Of a DNA stretch of 41,944 nucleotides, positions 1 to 7,916 are shown in pieces. A program made the position numbers and the translations under genes. The notes under the pieces were generated by a model. It had not been told where the DNA came from. It searched no databases and saw only the letters and a program-made list of their open reading frames with translations. The stretch comes from Collinsella aerofaciens (lineage in GTDB: Bacteria; Actinomycetota; Coriobacteriia; Coriobacteriales; Coriobacteriaceae), in the NCBI RefSeq assembly GCF_009876115.1, contig NZ_WWSY01000018.1, positions 1 through 41,944 of the forward strand, read 5' to 3'. Every line of letters starts with the position of its first letter. Position 1 is the first letter of the stretch.

Positions 1-110
1 GCCAGAGCATGGGGGGCACGCCCGGTCCCGTTCCGAACCCGGAAGCTAAGCCCCATCGCGCCGAGAGTACTGCGGGGTCAGCCCGTGGGAGGCCAGGGCG
101 CCGCTGACCG
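1..110 (+). rRNA. rrf: 5S ribosomal RNA (5' end cut by window edge)
   Basis: The sequence contains the universal 5S core (CCGTTCCGAACCCGGAAG and the GAGAGTACTG region) and ends in the closing-stem strand GCCGCTGACC. About ten bases of the 5' strand of the terminal stem lie outside the window. It is presumably the last gene of an rrn operon that starts to the left. Confidence 0.93.
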
Positions 111-143
111 GTGGACGGCACCGAGCCGTCATCGAACTTGGAA

Positions 144-173
144 GGGGGAGGCCTCGCGGCCTCCCCTTTTTTT
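144..173 (+). terminator. rRNA operon terminator
   Basis: A GC-rich hairpin (GGGGAGGCC 145-153 pairing with GGCCTCCCC 158-166, loop TCGC) is followed directly by seven T residues. It lies about 35 bases after the 5S gene, the expected place for the rrn terminator. Confidence 0.92.
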
Positions 174-223
174 GCGTTTAAGGGCTTTTGTCTCACATAG
201 TAGCTGTGTTTTATAACCCTCGT

Positions 224-253
224 TTGTCGCATCTTCTGTGAACGGGCTACAAT
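224..253 (+). promoter_or_regulatory. Probable promoter of the acpS operon
   Basis: TTGTCG (224-229) and TACAAT (248-253) are separated by 18 bases, a sigma-70-like arrangement. It lies between the rrn terminator and acpS, 30 bases before the chosen start codon. Assigned by eye only. Confidence 0.5.
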
Positions 254-282
254 AACTTAGTCTGTGCGATATGGAGGTGAAC

Positions 283-822
283 ATGGCTGAAGCTGGTATC
301 GGCGTTGATATCGTCGAGATTTCCCGTATGAAATCAATTCTTGAAAAGACGCCGTCGTTTGCTCGGCGTGTGTTTACCGAAGAAGAGCGTGCGTATTGTG
401 ATGCATCATCGCGTCCCGCTGCTCACTATGCCAGCCGCTTTGCTTCGCGCGAGGCGGTACTTAAAGCTCTTGGCACGGGTTTTAGTCAAGGCGTTGGTCG
501 CAAGGATGTTTCGGTTACGCGTGATAAACTCGGCAAACCGAAGGCGCTGCTTTCGGGCCGTGCTCTCGAGATCGCTCAAGAGCTGGGTGTTGTTGAGGTC
601 GCTCTTTCCATTACGCTTACAGGAGACTTAGCCGTTGCGAATGCCATCGCGATTACCGAAGATGCTCGGCCTAAGCCAAAAGAGGTAAAGGTGAGCACCA
701 AGAAACGCGTAGCGCAGACATTTAAAGAGGCTCGCTCTGTTTTAGATGAGCTTGAGCAGCTGCAGAATTCAGCATTGACGGAGCACCTGGGCGATGCTTC
801 GCAAGATACGCTAGGAGCATAG
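283..822 (+). CDS. acpS: Holo-[acyl-carrier-protein] synthase
   Basis: This enzyme transfers the 4'-phosphopantetheine arm from CoA to the conserved serine of acyl carrier protein, which activates fatty acid synthesis. The 179-residue protein has the N-terminal GVDIVEI motif with the magnesium-binding Asp, and SREAVLKALG with the second metal ligand Glu. The ATG at 283 is chosen because GGAGGTG (273-279) sits just before it; an in-frame ATG at 271 lies upstream of this ribosome binding site. The protein runs about 55 residues past the usual end of the family (about 120 residues) with a charged, helix-prone tail of unknown role. First gene of the operon; its stop abuts the next ATG. Confidence 0.93.
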   Translation: MAEAGIGVDIVEISRMKSILEKTPSFARRVFTEEERAYCDASSRPAAHYASRFASREAVLKALGTGFSQGVGRKDVSVTRDKLGKPKALLSGRALEIAQELGVVEVALSITLTGDLAVANAIAITEDARPKPKEVKVSTKKRVAQTFKEARSVLDELEQLQNSALTEHLGDASQDTLGA

Positions 823-2439
823 ATGAAACCGGTTTTGAGTACCGAAGAAGTCGTTCGTCTCGAGGATATCATCGAACGCGAAGGGACTTCGAAGGCCGAG
901 CTTATGGAGCTAGCGGGTGAGTTTGCCGCCAATGAGGTCTTGAAGCTCAATCCCGATCGGGTTCTCGTTCTGGTCGGTTTTGGTAATAATGGCGGCGACG
1001 GTTGGGTTGCCGCCGATATTCTGAGCCATAAGGGTGTGGACGTCGATATCGTTTCTCCGGTTGAGCCGGATGAGATTCCTGCTGCTCTGGCACGTCATGT
1101 TGCTCGTCGTACTGCCGGCCGCGATGTGCACGTTTGCGTCGGCCCCTCGCGTGACGAACTCGAGGTTTTGATCGATAAGGCCGATGTTGTTGTCGATGCC
1201 ATTTTTGGTACCGGTTTCCACGGGAATCTGCGTGCGCCGTTCTCCATCTGGATTCCTACGGTCAATGAATGCGCCGATTGTGTCGTATCCATTGATGTCC
1301 CCTCGGGCCTGAATGCCGAGACGGGCGTTGTTGATGACGACTGCATTCGTGCCGAGCATACGGTGACGATGATTGCGCCCAAGATTGGTCTGTATAGCGC
1401 TGATGGCCCTGAGTATGCTGGCGATTTGATCTGCGGCAATCTTTACGACCGTCTTGACGAGGTCATCGATGATGTCGACCACGCCGCCGAGATTGTCGAG
1501 CCCGGTGACTTAGTTGATTACTTTGCTCCACTACCTACGAATATCGATAAGTATTCCCGTGGCTCTGTGCTTATTGTCGCCGGATCTGCGCAATATCCTG
1601 GTGCTGCCATTATGGCGGCCAAGTCTGCAGCTCGCGCGGGTGCTGGTTACGTGGCAGTCGCGGCTCCTGACGCCTGCGCCAATCTTATTCGCATGGCACT
1701 TCCTTCGATTCCCGTCTTTGCTATTCCGTCTGATTCCCGCGGCTCCTTTGGCGCCGCTGCGCGCATGACTGTGTGCGAGATTGCAAAGAAGTACAGCTGT
1801 GTACTGTGCGGTCCCGGTATGACGACATCTGCTGGCGCTATGCAGGTGGTTTCGGGCTTGCTCGAGCTTGATGTGCCGCTTATTTTGGACGCCGATGCAC
1901 TCAACTGCCTTGCTAAGATTGCCATTGACGGTATTGATAGTAATCCCGAGATGTATCGTCGCGAGCAGCCGTTGGTTATGACGCCGCACTATCGTGAGCT
2001 TTCGCGTCTGGTTGCCGGTGACGAGGTGAACGACCTTGGTACCGCGATTGCGGCTGCGCAGAAGGTTGTCTGGGCTGCAGGCTCCGACAATCTGGTGGTC
2101 ATTGCCAAGGGGCCGACGACGGCTATCTGTGGCGTTGAGCGTGTGCTGCTGCCGCTCTCGGGTCCGGCTTCTCTGGCAACTGCCGGTTCGGGTGATGTTC
2201 TCGCGGGTATTTTGGCCGGCACGCTTGCCACCATGCGCGACGAGATGGATCGTTGGGAGTTGCTGTATTCGTACGCCGTCGCACTTCACAGCTACGCCGG
2301 TTTTGCCGCGGCGACGGAGTATGGTGAGAAGAGCGTCATCGCGACCGATCTTATCGACTTGATCGGTCCTGCCATGGAGCTGGCGGCAAAGGATGCGCTC
2401 GAAGATCTGGGAATCATGGACGAAGGGTCGGATGACTAA
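823..2439 (+). CDS. nnr: Bifunctional NAD(P)H-hydrate epimerase / ADP-dependent dehydratase
   Basis: This enzyme repairs damaged nicotinamide cofactors. The N-terminal YjeF domain (about residues 1-215) epimerises R- to S-NAD(P)HX, and the C-terminal ribokinase-like domain (about 235-530) dehydrates S-NAD(P)HX using ADP. The epimerase signature GNNGGDG lies near residue 50 and DAIFGTGF near 125. The dehydratase part shows VIAKGPTT and the ATAGSGDVLAG nucleotide-binding motif near 450. The length of 538 residues fits the fused bacterial form. The start follows the acpS stop directly, with AGGAG at 813-817 as ribosome binding site. Pairing with acpS and alr is common in Gram-positive genomes. 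Confidence 0.95.
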   Translation: MKPVLSTEEVVRLEDIIEREGTSKAELMELAGEFAANEVLKLNPDRVLVLVGFGNNGGDGWVAADILSHKGVDVDIVSPVEPDEIPAALARHVARRTAGRDVHVCVGPSRDELEVLIDKADVVVDAIFGTGFHGNLRAPFSIWIPTVNECADCVVSIDVPSGLNAETGVVDDDCIRAEHTVTMIAPKIGLYSADGPEYAGDLICGNLYDRLDEVIDDVDHAAEIVEPGDLVDYFAPLPTNIDKYSRGSVLIVAGSAQYPGAAIMAAKSAARAGAGYVAVAAPDACANLIRMALPSIPVFAIPSDSRGSFGAAARMTVCEIAKKYSCVLCGPGMTTSAGAMQVVSGLLELDVPLILDADALNCLAKIAIDGIDSNPEMYRREQPLVMTPHYRELSRLVAGDEVNDLGTAIAAAQKVVWAAGSDNLVVIAKGPTTAICGVERVLLPLSGPASLATAGSGDVLAGILAGTLATMRDEMDRWELLYSYAVALHSYAGFAAATEYGEKSVIATDLIDLIGPAMELAAKDALEDLGIMDEGSDD

Positions 2440-2441
2440 TC

Positions 2442-3587
2442 ATGAACAAAGCCGATTTGACGCGCTGGTCCTGGGTCGAGATCGACCGCGGGGCGCTCCG
2501 CCGCAACACGAGGGCCTATAAGAACTTGCTGAATCCACGTCAGCGCCTGTGCTGCGTGGTCAAGGCCGATGCTTATGGTCATGGAGCTGTTGAGTGCGCC
2601 AAGATCATGTATTCGGCCGGTGCCGACATGTTTGCCGTGGCGACGGTTAACGAGGGCGTTGAGCTCCGACAGGGCGGGATTACGAAACCCATCCTCATCC
2701 TAAGCGAGCCGCCTATCGAGGCCATTCCGACGTTGCTCGAGTTTGATATCATGCCCTCGGTCTATACGTCTGACTTTGCTCTTGCGTATGGCGAATGTGC
2801 CGTCGCGGCGGGCAAAGTGGGTAAGTATCATCTCGCCATCGAGACGGGCATGAATCGTATCGGCGTTCACTACACGCAGGTGCTCGACTTTGTCCGCGGT
2901 ATAAATTTCCATCGCGGTATTCAGTGCGACGGCGTATTTACGCACTTCGCCACGGCCGATGAACCTTCGGGCTGGGACTACAAGCTGCAGTGTCAGCGCT
3001 TTACCGAGGCCGTTCAGGCCATTAAGGATGCGGGTTTTGAGTGCGGTATCGTGCACTGCGCCAACACGCCGTCCTCGATGCTCGATCCCTCGATGCATTT
3101 TGATATGATCCGCGCCGGCGTTGGCTTGTATGGCATGCAGCCGTGCGAGCTGAGTGGCCGCGTGATGCAGCTTGATCCCGTTATGAGCGTCCATGCGCGT
3201 GTGACGCGCGTGGCACACCCTGCGATGGGTGAGGGCGTGGGCTACGGTTTTACCTACCGCGTACCGCGTACGCGCGTTCAGATCTGCACGCTGCCGATCG
3301 GTTATGCCGATGGCCTATCGCGTACGCTTTCCAATCGTATGGATGTGCTGTATCGCGGCGAGCGCGTGCATCAGGTTGGCAATATCTGCATGGACCAGTT
3401 TATGGTCGCCATTCAGTCCAACCCGGCACACGAGATTCCCGAGGCCGAGTATGGTGACGAGATGATCATTGTCGGCCGCGATGGCGATGCCGAGATCACT
3501 ATGGACGAGATGGCCCGACTGCGCGGAACGATTAACTACGAGGTCGCCTGCGGCTTTGGCATGCGTCTCGACAAGGTCTACGTGTAG
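2442..3587 (+). CDS. alr: Alanine racemase
   Basis: This PLP enzyme converts L- to D-alanine for peptidoglycan. The 381-residue protein carries the PLP-lysine motif VVKADAYGHG near residue 40 and the TIM-barrel core. Its C-terminal domain contains GYGFTY with the catalytic tyrosine, the LPIGYADG segment, and the NICMDQ motif near residue 315. The length matches the family. It begins two bases after the upstream stop, so it is very probably cotranscribed and translationally coupled. Confidence 0.96.
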   Translation: MNKADLTRWSWVEIDRGALRRNTRAYKNLLNPRQRLCCVVKADAYGHGAVECAKIMYSAGADMFAVATVNEGVELRQGGITKPILILSEPPIEAIPTLLEFDIMPSVYTSDFALAYGECAVAAGKVGKYHLAIETGMNRIGVHYTQVLDFVRGINFHRGIQCDGVFTHFATADEPSGWDYKLQCQRFTEAVQAIKDAGFECGIVHCANTPSSMLDPSMHFDMIRAGVGLYGMQPCELSGRVMQLDPVMSVHARVTRVAHPAMGEGVGYGFTYRVPRTRVQICTLPIGYADGLSRTLSNRMDVLYRGERVHQVGNICMDQFMVAIQSNPAHEIPEAEYGDEMIIVGRDGDAEITMDEMARLRGTINYEVACGFGMRLDKVYV

Positions 3588-3595
3588 GAGCCGCT

Positions 3596-4216
3596 ATGGG
3601 CGTCATGCACATCCCCGGCCATACCCATCAGGCACCACGTGAGGTCGCACTCGAGGAAATTGAGGCCGTTCTGGGCGATTGTCACCTCTGCCAGCTCTAC
3701 CAGTCGCGTCACAATATCGTGTTTGGCGTGGGAAACCCTCGCGCTCGCGTCATGTTTATCGGTGAGGCGCCGGGTCGCAACGAGGATTTGCAGGGCGAGC
3801 CCTTTGTGGGGGCGGCAGGCGAGGACCTCAACGGCATTTTGTCGCTGGCGGGGCTCAAACGCGAGGACGTCTATATCGCCAACGTGCTTAAGTGCCGCCC
3901 GCCGGGAAACCGCAATCCGCGTCCCGAGGAAGTGCTGGCTTGCTCGCCGTTTTTGCGTGAGCAGATTCGAAGCATCTGGCCTGATATTATCGTGACGCTC
4001 GGCAACCCCGCGACGCACTTTGTGCTTAAGACCGAGATTGGCATTACTAAGCTGCGCGGCAGGTTCCACCAGATGGGGCATTTTGTAGTAATGCCCACTT
4101 TTCATCCGGCAGCAGCGCTGCGCAATCCGGCGTGGCAGGAGCTGCTGGAGGAAGACTTTAAGATGCTGGGCGATTATCTGGAGCGACATCCCGCACCAGA
4201 GGACGCCTCGGAATAA
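3596..4216 (+). CDS. Uracil-DNA glycosylase, family 4 (Fe-S)
   Basis: This protein removes uracil from DNA to start base excision repair. Its 206 residues contain the family 4 motif GEAPGRNEDLQGEPFVGAAG near residue 58 and the C-terminal HPAAALRNP motif. Four cysteines fit the 4Fe-4S ligand set: CHLC near residue 30, KCRPP near 100 and the Cys of ACSPFL near 118. It lies eight bases after alr. The usual name in Actinomycetota is type 4 or type 5 UDG; the GEAPG motif favours type 4. Confidence 0.93.
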   Translation: MGVMHIPGHTHQAPREVALEEIEAVLGDCHLCQLYQSRHNIVFGVGNPRARVMFIGEAPGRNEDLQGEPFVGAAGEDLNGILSLAGLKREDVYIANVLKCRPPGNRNPRPEEVLACSPFLREQIRSIWPDIIVTLGNPATHFVLKTEIGITKLRGRFHQMGHFVVMPTFHPAAALRNPAWQELLEEDFKMLGDYLERHPAPEDASE

Positions 4217-4228
4217 TAAGGAGCATAT

Positions 4229-4735
4229 ATGTCCCTGGAGCGCCTGGGGGTAGGTACTTACAAAACGACTTGCGCTGCCGATACGGAGTACTTTGGCGAG
4301 CTAATTGCACCGTGCCTTGAGGACGGCGATGTGCTCATCCTGACCGGTGGCCTGGGAGTGGGCAAAACTCACTTTACCAAGGGCGTCTCGCGCGGGCTGG
4401 GCGATGGGCATATGGTTACGAGTCCTACGTTTGCGCTCATGGCCGTTCACGATCAAGGTCGTATTCCGCTGTTTCACTTTGATCTATACCGCCTGGAGCA
4501 TGCCTACGAGCTCGAGGATACGGGCATTTTCGATGTGCTGGGCTATGAGGGTGCTTGCCTGCTGGAATGGGGCGAACAATTCCAGGACGAGCTGACGGAT
4601 GAGTATCTTTCGGTGACGCTCAAGCGTGATGAGGGCGACAGCGATGTGCGAACGATAACGCTTGAGGCGCACGGTGACCGCGCAATGGAGCTTTCCCATT
4701 TGATTGATAAGGCTGTACAAGATGAGCTTGCATAA
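4229..4735 (+). CDS. tsaE: tRNA threonylcarbamoyladenosine biosynthesis ATPase TsaE
   Basis: TsaE is the P-loop ATPase that works with TsaB and TsaD in making the t6A modification of ANN-decoding tRNAs. The Walker A motif GGLGVGKT lies near residue 40, followed by SPTFALM, HFDLYRLE and the LLEWGEQ motif. The length of 168 residues is typical. AAGGAG precedes the ATG. The gene overlaps the following tsaB-rimI-tsaD fusion by 14 bases, so all three known subunits of the bacterial t6A machinery other than TsaC are encoded together. Confidence 0.95.
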   Translation: MSLERLGVGTYKTTCAADTEYFGELIAPCLEDGDVLILTGGLGVGKTHFTKGVSRGLGDGHMVTSPTFALMAVHDQGRIPLFHFDLYRLEHAYELEDTGIFDVLGYEGACLLEWGEQFQDELTDEYLSVTLKRDEGDSDVRTITLEAHGDRAMELSHLIDKAVQDELA

Positions 4736-7106
4736 CGACAACGCGCTGGTGGTGGCGCTCGATACCTCGACCGACATGCTTGCCTGCGCGGCAAGCTGGA
4801 TTGATGGGCAGACGGGCGAGACGAAGCTCGTGAGTGGCGACCACATGTGTCGCCGTCACGCCAACGTTGAGCTCGTGAATACCGTTGATGGCGTGCTGGC
4901 TCAAGCCGGTCTGGATCGCAGCGATGTTGGTTGCTATGTGGTCGGTCGCGGCCCGGGGTCCTTTACGGGTGTGCGCATCGGCATCTCCACTGCCAAGGGC
5001 CTCGCGCGTGGTGCCAATGTTCCGCTGCTGGGCGTGTCGACGCTCGACGCTTGCGCTTGGACGGCGTGGAAGGCTGGCGTGCGCGGCAAGCTTGGTATCT
5101 TGGCCGATGCTATGCGCGGTGAGGTATATCCGGCGCTGTATATGCTGGTCGATGAGGGTCCCGAGCGTCAATTTGAGCGCGAACACGTGGTCAAGGCCGC
5201 CGTGGCGCTCGATGAGTGGCGCCGAGCAGCGGACTGGGACCAGGTTCAGCTGACCGGTGACGGTCTCGTGCGCTATGGCAAGCTGCTGGGTGAGGACGAG
5301 ACCGCCCGCTGCGTGGAGCGCGACCTGTGGTGGCCTTCGGGCGAGGGCTTGCTGCTCGCGCACGCTGCGGGTGACGGCGATCCGGCCCGCGTCCTGCCGA
5401 TTTACACGCGCCTTTCGGATGCCGAGGAAAACGAGCGCAAGCGTCTTGGTCTTGCCGAGAGTGCGCAGAGCGGAATTACGGGCGTTGCCGATGAGCTCGC
5501 CGGTCGTCATCTGCAGTTCCGTCCCATGGGCGCGGCGGATGCCGAGGGCGCGAGCGCGCTGGAGGCTGCCTGCTTTGAAGGTGCCGGACACGAGGCGTGG
5601 ACGCCGGGCATGTTCCTGTCCGAACTGGGCGAGGACGTCGCTGCGCCGCGTAGTTGGTGGGTGGCACACGACGACGGCAAGCTACTGGGCCTTGCCGGCG
5701 GTATGGTCGTGGACGGTGATGTGCAGATTCTGGATGTCGCCGTCGATCCGGCACATCGCCGTGAGGGCATTGCCCGCAAGCTGCTGTCGCATGTGAGCTA
5801 TGATGCCCAGATGCTCGGCTGCACCACGGCTTCGCTCGAGGTCGAGGACGGCAATGAGGGCGCGATTGCGCTCTATAACGCTCTGGGCTTTACCGAGGCA
5901 GGACGGCGCCGCGGCTACTATGGTGCCGGCAAGGATGCCATCGTCATGACGGCCCCGCTGCCCCTGGTGCTTCCGGTCGACAATGCTTCGCCCGAGCCGA
6001 CGGCGGCAGAGCAGCGCGTATGGCCGCTGCCTGCGCCTGGGCGCTCCGAGGGAGAGCGTGCCGAAATTGAGCGCCGCCGCCTAGTGCTCGCTATCGAGAG
6101 TTCCTGCGACGAGACGGCCGTGGCGATTATCGATGCGGATGGCAATATGCTGGCCAACCAGGTGTCGACACAGATTGATTTCCATGCCCGCTTTGGCGGC
6201 GTGGTGCCCGAGATCGCCTCGCGCAAACACGTTGAGGTGATTGTGAGTGTCGTGGATGCGGCGCTCGAGGATGCCGCAGCATCGCTTGGTCTTGAGGGTG
6301 GAGCCATTGCTCCCAGCGAGCTTGCCGCCGTGGGCGTGACACAGGGTCCGGGCCTGGTGGGCGCCCTCGTGGTGGGCGTTGCCTTTGCCAAAGGCTTTGC
6401 CTACGCTGCCGGTAAGCCGCTCGTATGCGTCAACCATCTGGAGGGGCACCTGTTTGCCAACTTGCTGGCGCAGCCCGACCTCAAGCCGCCGTTCATCTTC
6501 ACGCTTGTCTCGGGCGGGCATACCATGCTCGTGCACGTGAAGGCATGGGGCGACTACGAGGTCCTTGGTGAGACGCTCGACGATGCTGTGGGCGAGGCCT
6601 TCGACAAGGTAGCCAAGGCGTTGGGTCTGGGCTATCCCGGTGGCCCCATCATTTCCAAGCTGGCCGAGACGGGCAACCCCAAGGCGATCGATTTCCCCCG
6701 TGCGCTTAACAGCAGAGGAGACTATCGCTTCTCGCTTTCGGGCCTTAAAACCGCTGTGACGCTCTACATTGAACAGGAGACCAAGGCCGGGCGCACGATT
6801 CATCTGCCCGATCTGGCAGCTTCGTTTGAGGCAGCTGTCTTTGACGTGCAGTACAAGAAGGCCAAAAACGCATTGCACGCTACCGGATGCAAGGAATACT
6901 GCATCGGTGGCGGCGTCTCGGCCAACCCGCATCTGCGCGAGATGATGATCAAGAAGCTTGGGCGTCAGGGGATTCGCGTAACGGTGCCGCCCTTGTCTGC
7001 CTGTACCGATAACGCAGCCATGATTGCGGAGGTCGCTCGCCGTAAATTCGACCGAGGTGAAATCTCGCCGTTCGACGTCGACGCCGATCCAAACATGACG
7101 CTGTAG
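4722..7106 (+). CDS. tsaD: Fused TsaB - RimI acetyltransferase - TsaD (t6A synthesis)
   Basis: One 794-residue polypeptide joins three proteins that are usually separate. Residues about 1-235 are TsaB (VALDTSTD; RGPGSFTGVRIG). About 250-395 form a RimI-type GNAT acetyltransferase with the acetyl-CoA motif RREGIARKL and the ALYNALGF segment. About 448-794 are TsaD, which transfers threonylcarbamoyl to A37 (AIESSCDETA; metal site NHLEGH; TDNAAMIA at the end). The ATG at 4722 has AAGG nine bases upstream; an in-frame TTG at 4704 is a less likely start. TsaB and TsaD form a heterodimer in other bacteria, so the fusion would fix their stoichiometry. The stop is 12 bases before hairpin element 1. 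Confidence 0.95.
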   Translation: MSLHNDNALVVALDTSTDMLACAASWIDGQTGETKLVSGDHMCRRHANVELVNTVDGVLAQAGLDRSDVGCYVVGRGPGSFTGVRIGISTAKGLARGANVPLLGVSTLDACAWTAWKAGVRGKLGILADAMRGEVYPALYMLVDEGPERQFEREHVVKAAVALDEWRRAADWDQVQLTGDGLVRYGKLLGEDETARCVERDLWWPSGEGLLLAHAAGDGDPARVLPIYTRLSDAEENERKRLGLAESAQSGITGVADELAGRHLQFRPMGAADAEGASALEAACFEGAGHEAWTPGMFLSELGEDVAAPRSWWVAHDDGKLLGLAGGMVVDGDVQILDVAVDPAHRREGIARKLLSHVSYDAQMLGCTTASLEVEDGNEGAIALYNALGFTEAGRRRGYYGAGKDAIVMTAPLPLVLPVDNASPEPTAAEQRVWPLPAPGRSEGERAEIERRRLVLAIESSCDETAVAIIDADGNMLANQVSTQIDFHARFGGVVPEIASRKHVEVIVSVVDAALEDAAASLGLEGGAIAPSELAAVGVTQGPGLVGALVVGVAFAKGFAYAAGKPLVCVNHLEGHLFANLLAQPDLKPPFIFTLVSGGHTMLVHVKAWGDYEVLGETLDDAVGEAFDKVAKALGLGYPGGPIISKLAETGNPKAIDFPRALNSRGDYRFSLSGLKTAVTLYIEQETKAGRTIHLPDLAASFEAAVFDVQYKKAKNALHATGCKEYCIGGGVSANPHLREMMIKKLGRQGIRVTVPPLSACTDNAAMIAEVARRKFDRGEISPFDVDADPNMTL

Positions 7107-7118
7107 CTGGTACGGCGC

Positions 7119-7253
7119 GGTCCCCGGACGGAGGGGCCGGATATAAGGTTTCCTGCTCTACAGTCCTGCGCAAGACGAAGGCCACATTAAGTGGCCTTCT
7201 TTGCGTGCGGAACTCGCGATAAACCTTATATCCGGCCCCTCCGTCCGGGGACC
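7119..7253 (+). repeat. Hairpin element copy 1 (33-bp perfect arms, 69-nt core)
   Basis: Arms 7119-7151 and 7221-7253 are perfectly complementary over 33 bp. Between them is a 69-nt core (7152-7220) that begins CCTGCTCTACAGTCCTGC and ends CGGAACTCGCGAT. It encloses an inner 9-bp stem (7177-7185 with 7191-7199) with loop ATTAA. The same core, with different arms, occurs at 7397-7549 (inverted) and 12171-12307. It begins 12 bases after the tsaD stop and lacks a strong T tract, so it is not a plain terminator. Function unknown. Confidence 0.9.
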
Positions 7254-7361
7254 TTTCTGTATCGATATAGCTTCTGGGCTGGTTTGGCGTCGACAACGTC
7301 CAGCAAGGTTAACAAGCCAGCGTCGAATTTCCGGCGTGCTTTAGCTGAAAGAAAAAGTTGG

Positions 7362-7384
7362 TGTGCGGAGCTTTGCTCCGCACA
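7362..7384. other. 10-bp perfect hairpin between two hairpin elements
   Basis: TGTGCGGAGC (7362-7371) pairs perfectly with GCTCCGCACA (7375-7384) around TTT. Read on the - strand it is followed by CTTTTTC after a short gap, so it may be a weak terminator. The rest of 7254-7396 holds no gene or other clear signal. Confidence 0.5.
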
Positions 7385-7396
7385 TTTGGGATGGGA

Positions 7397-7549
7397 GCCC
7401 CTGAGAGCCGCGGGAGCCGGGCGGCGCATATGAACTTTATCGCGAGTTCCGCACGCAAAGGAAAGCACTTAATGTGCTTTCCGTCTTGCGCAGGACTGTA
7501 GAGCAGGAAAGTTCATATGCGCCGCCCGGCTCCCGCGGCTCTCAGGGGC
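7397..7549 (-). repeat. Hairpin element copy 2 (42-bp perfect arms, inverted orientation)
   Basis: Arms 7397-7438 and 7508-7549 are perfectly complementary over 42 bp. The 69-nt core (7439-7507) is the reverse complement of the copy 1 core. It has identical outer flanks and the same ATTAA loop, but a different, still fully paired inner stem (GGAAAGCAC with GTGCTTTCC). The arm sequence differs from that of copy 1. Only 143 bases separate the two copies. Confidence 0.9.
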
Positions 7550-7646
7550 ATCTCTCATGCAAAAACTGTCGTGGGGTAAAGTCCGAGGTCAATGGCGTTT
7601 TATACCGAGAAATTCAAAAAAGTTGAAAATTCATTACAAATTTGCG

Positions 7647-7675
7647 TTGACTTTAGGTAACTAAAGTTTCATACT
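7647..7675 (+). promoter_or_regulatory. cstA promoter with palindromic operator in the spacer
   Basis: TTGACT (7647-7652) and CATACT (7670-7675) are 17 bases apart. The palindrome ACTTTAG-GTAA-CTAAAGT (7650-7667) lies across the -35 edge and spacer, where a bound repressor would block RNA polymerase. The regulator is not identifiable from the site alone. Confidence 0.55.
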
Positions 7676-7693
7676 CCTTTTCAACCACTGGGG

Positions 7694-7722
7694 GATGTGA
7701 ACACGCACGGATCGTTCACATC
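7694..7722 (+). promoter_or_regulatory. Inverted repeat in cstA leader
   Basis: GATGTGAAC (7694-7702) and GTTCACATC (7714-7722) form perfect 9-bp arms around 11 bases, just after the predicted transcription start. It may be a DNA operator or a 5' mRNA hairpin. The TGTGA/TCACA half-sites recall CRP, but their spacing (15 bases rather than 6) does not fit a CRP site. Confidence 0.45.
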
Positions 7723-7746
7723 ATGATTGAAGAGGATTTCTTAGAC

Positions 7747-7791
7747 ATGTTCACGCATCAGCTAAACATTATCAGCGTAGTAATTATCTGA
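7747..7791 (+). CDS. Putative leader peptide MFTHQLNIISVVII
   Basis: A 14-codon ORF with an upstream AGAGGA-type ribosome binding site encodes a peptide in which seven of the last nine residues are Leu, Ile or Val (codons CTA, ATT, ATC, GTA, GTA, ATT, ATC). It is followed by an alternative hairpin and a strong terminator before cstA. This is the layout of classical amino-acid attenuation such as ilv leaders. Expression of the peptide is inferred, not shown. Confidence 0.5.
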   Translation: MFTHQLNIISVVII

Positions 7792-7808
7792 TGCGGGTTA
7801 GCACATAC

Positions 7809-7881
7809 AGCTGGCCCGTACGATAACGGGCGGCTGATGAAGATGAGGGCCGTCGAGCGCAACCGACGGCCCTCATTTTTT
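7809..7881 (+). terminator. Attenuator-like terminator in cstA leader
   Basis: The hairpin TGAGGGCCGTCG/CGACGGCCCTCA (7844-7855 with 7864-7875) is followed by six T residues and lies 36 bases before the cstA start, so it could stop transcription ahead of cstA. A preceding hairpin (GCCCGT 7814-7819 with ACGGGC 7826-7831, extended by CAGC/GCTG) contains GGCCC. That segment could also pair with GGGCC of the terminator and act as an antiterminator. Confidence 0.7.
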
Positions 7882-7916
7882 ATGTCTAGGAAGTTCTTTT
7901 TAGAGGAGGAAATGTA

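Noticed and set aside
7122..7253. Hairpin elements as simple rho-independent terminators
   Set aside because: No copy has a T tract directly after the arms, and the conserved 69-nt core would be unnecessary for termination.
7694..7722. CRP-type operator before cstA
   Set aside because: The TGTGA and TCACA halves are 15 bases apart instead of six.
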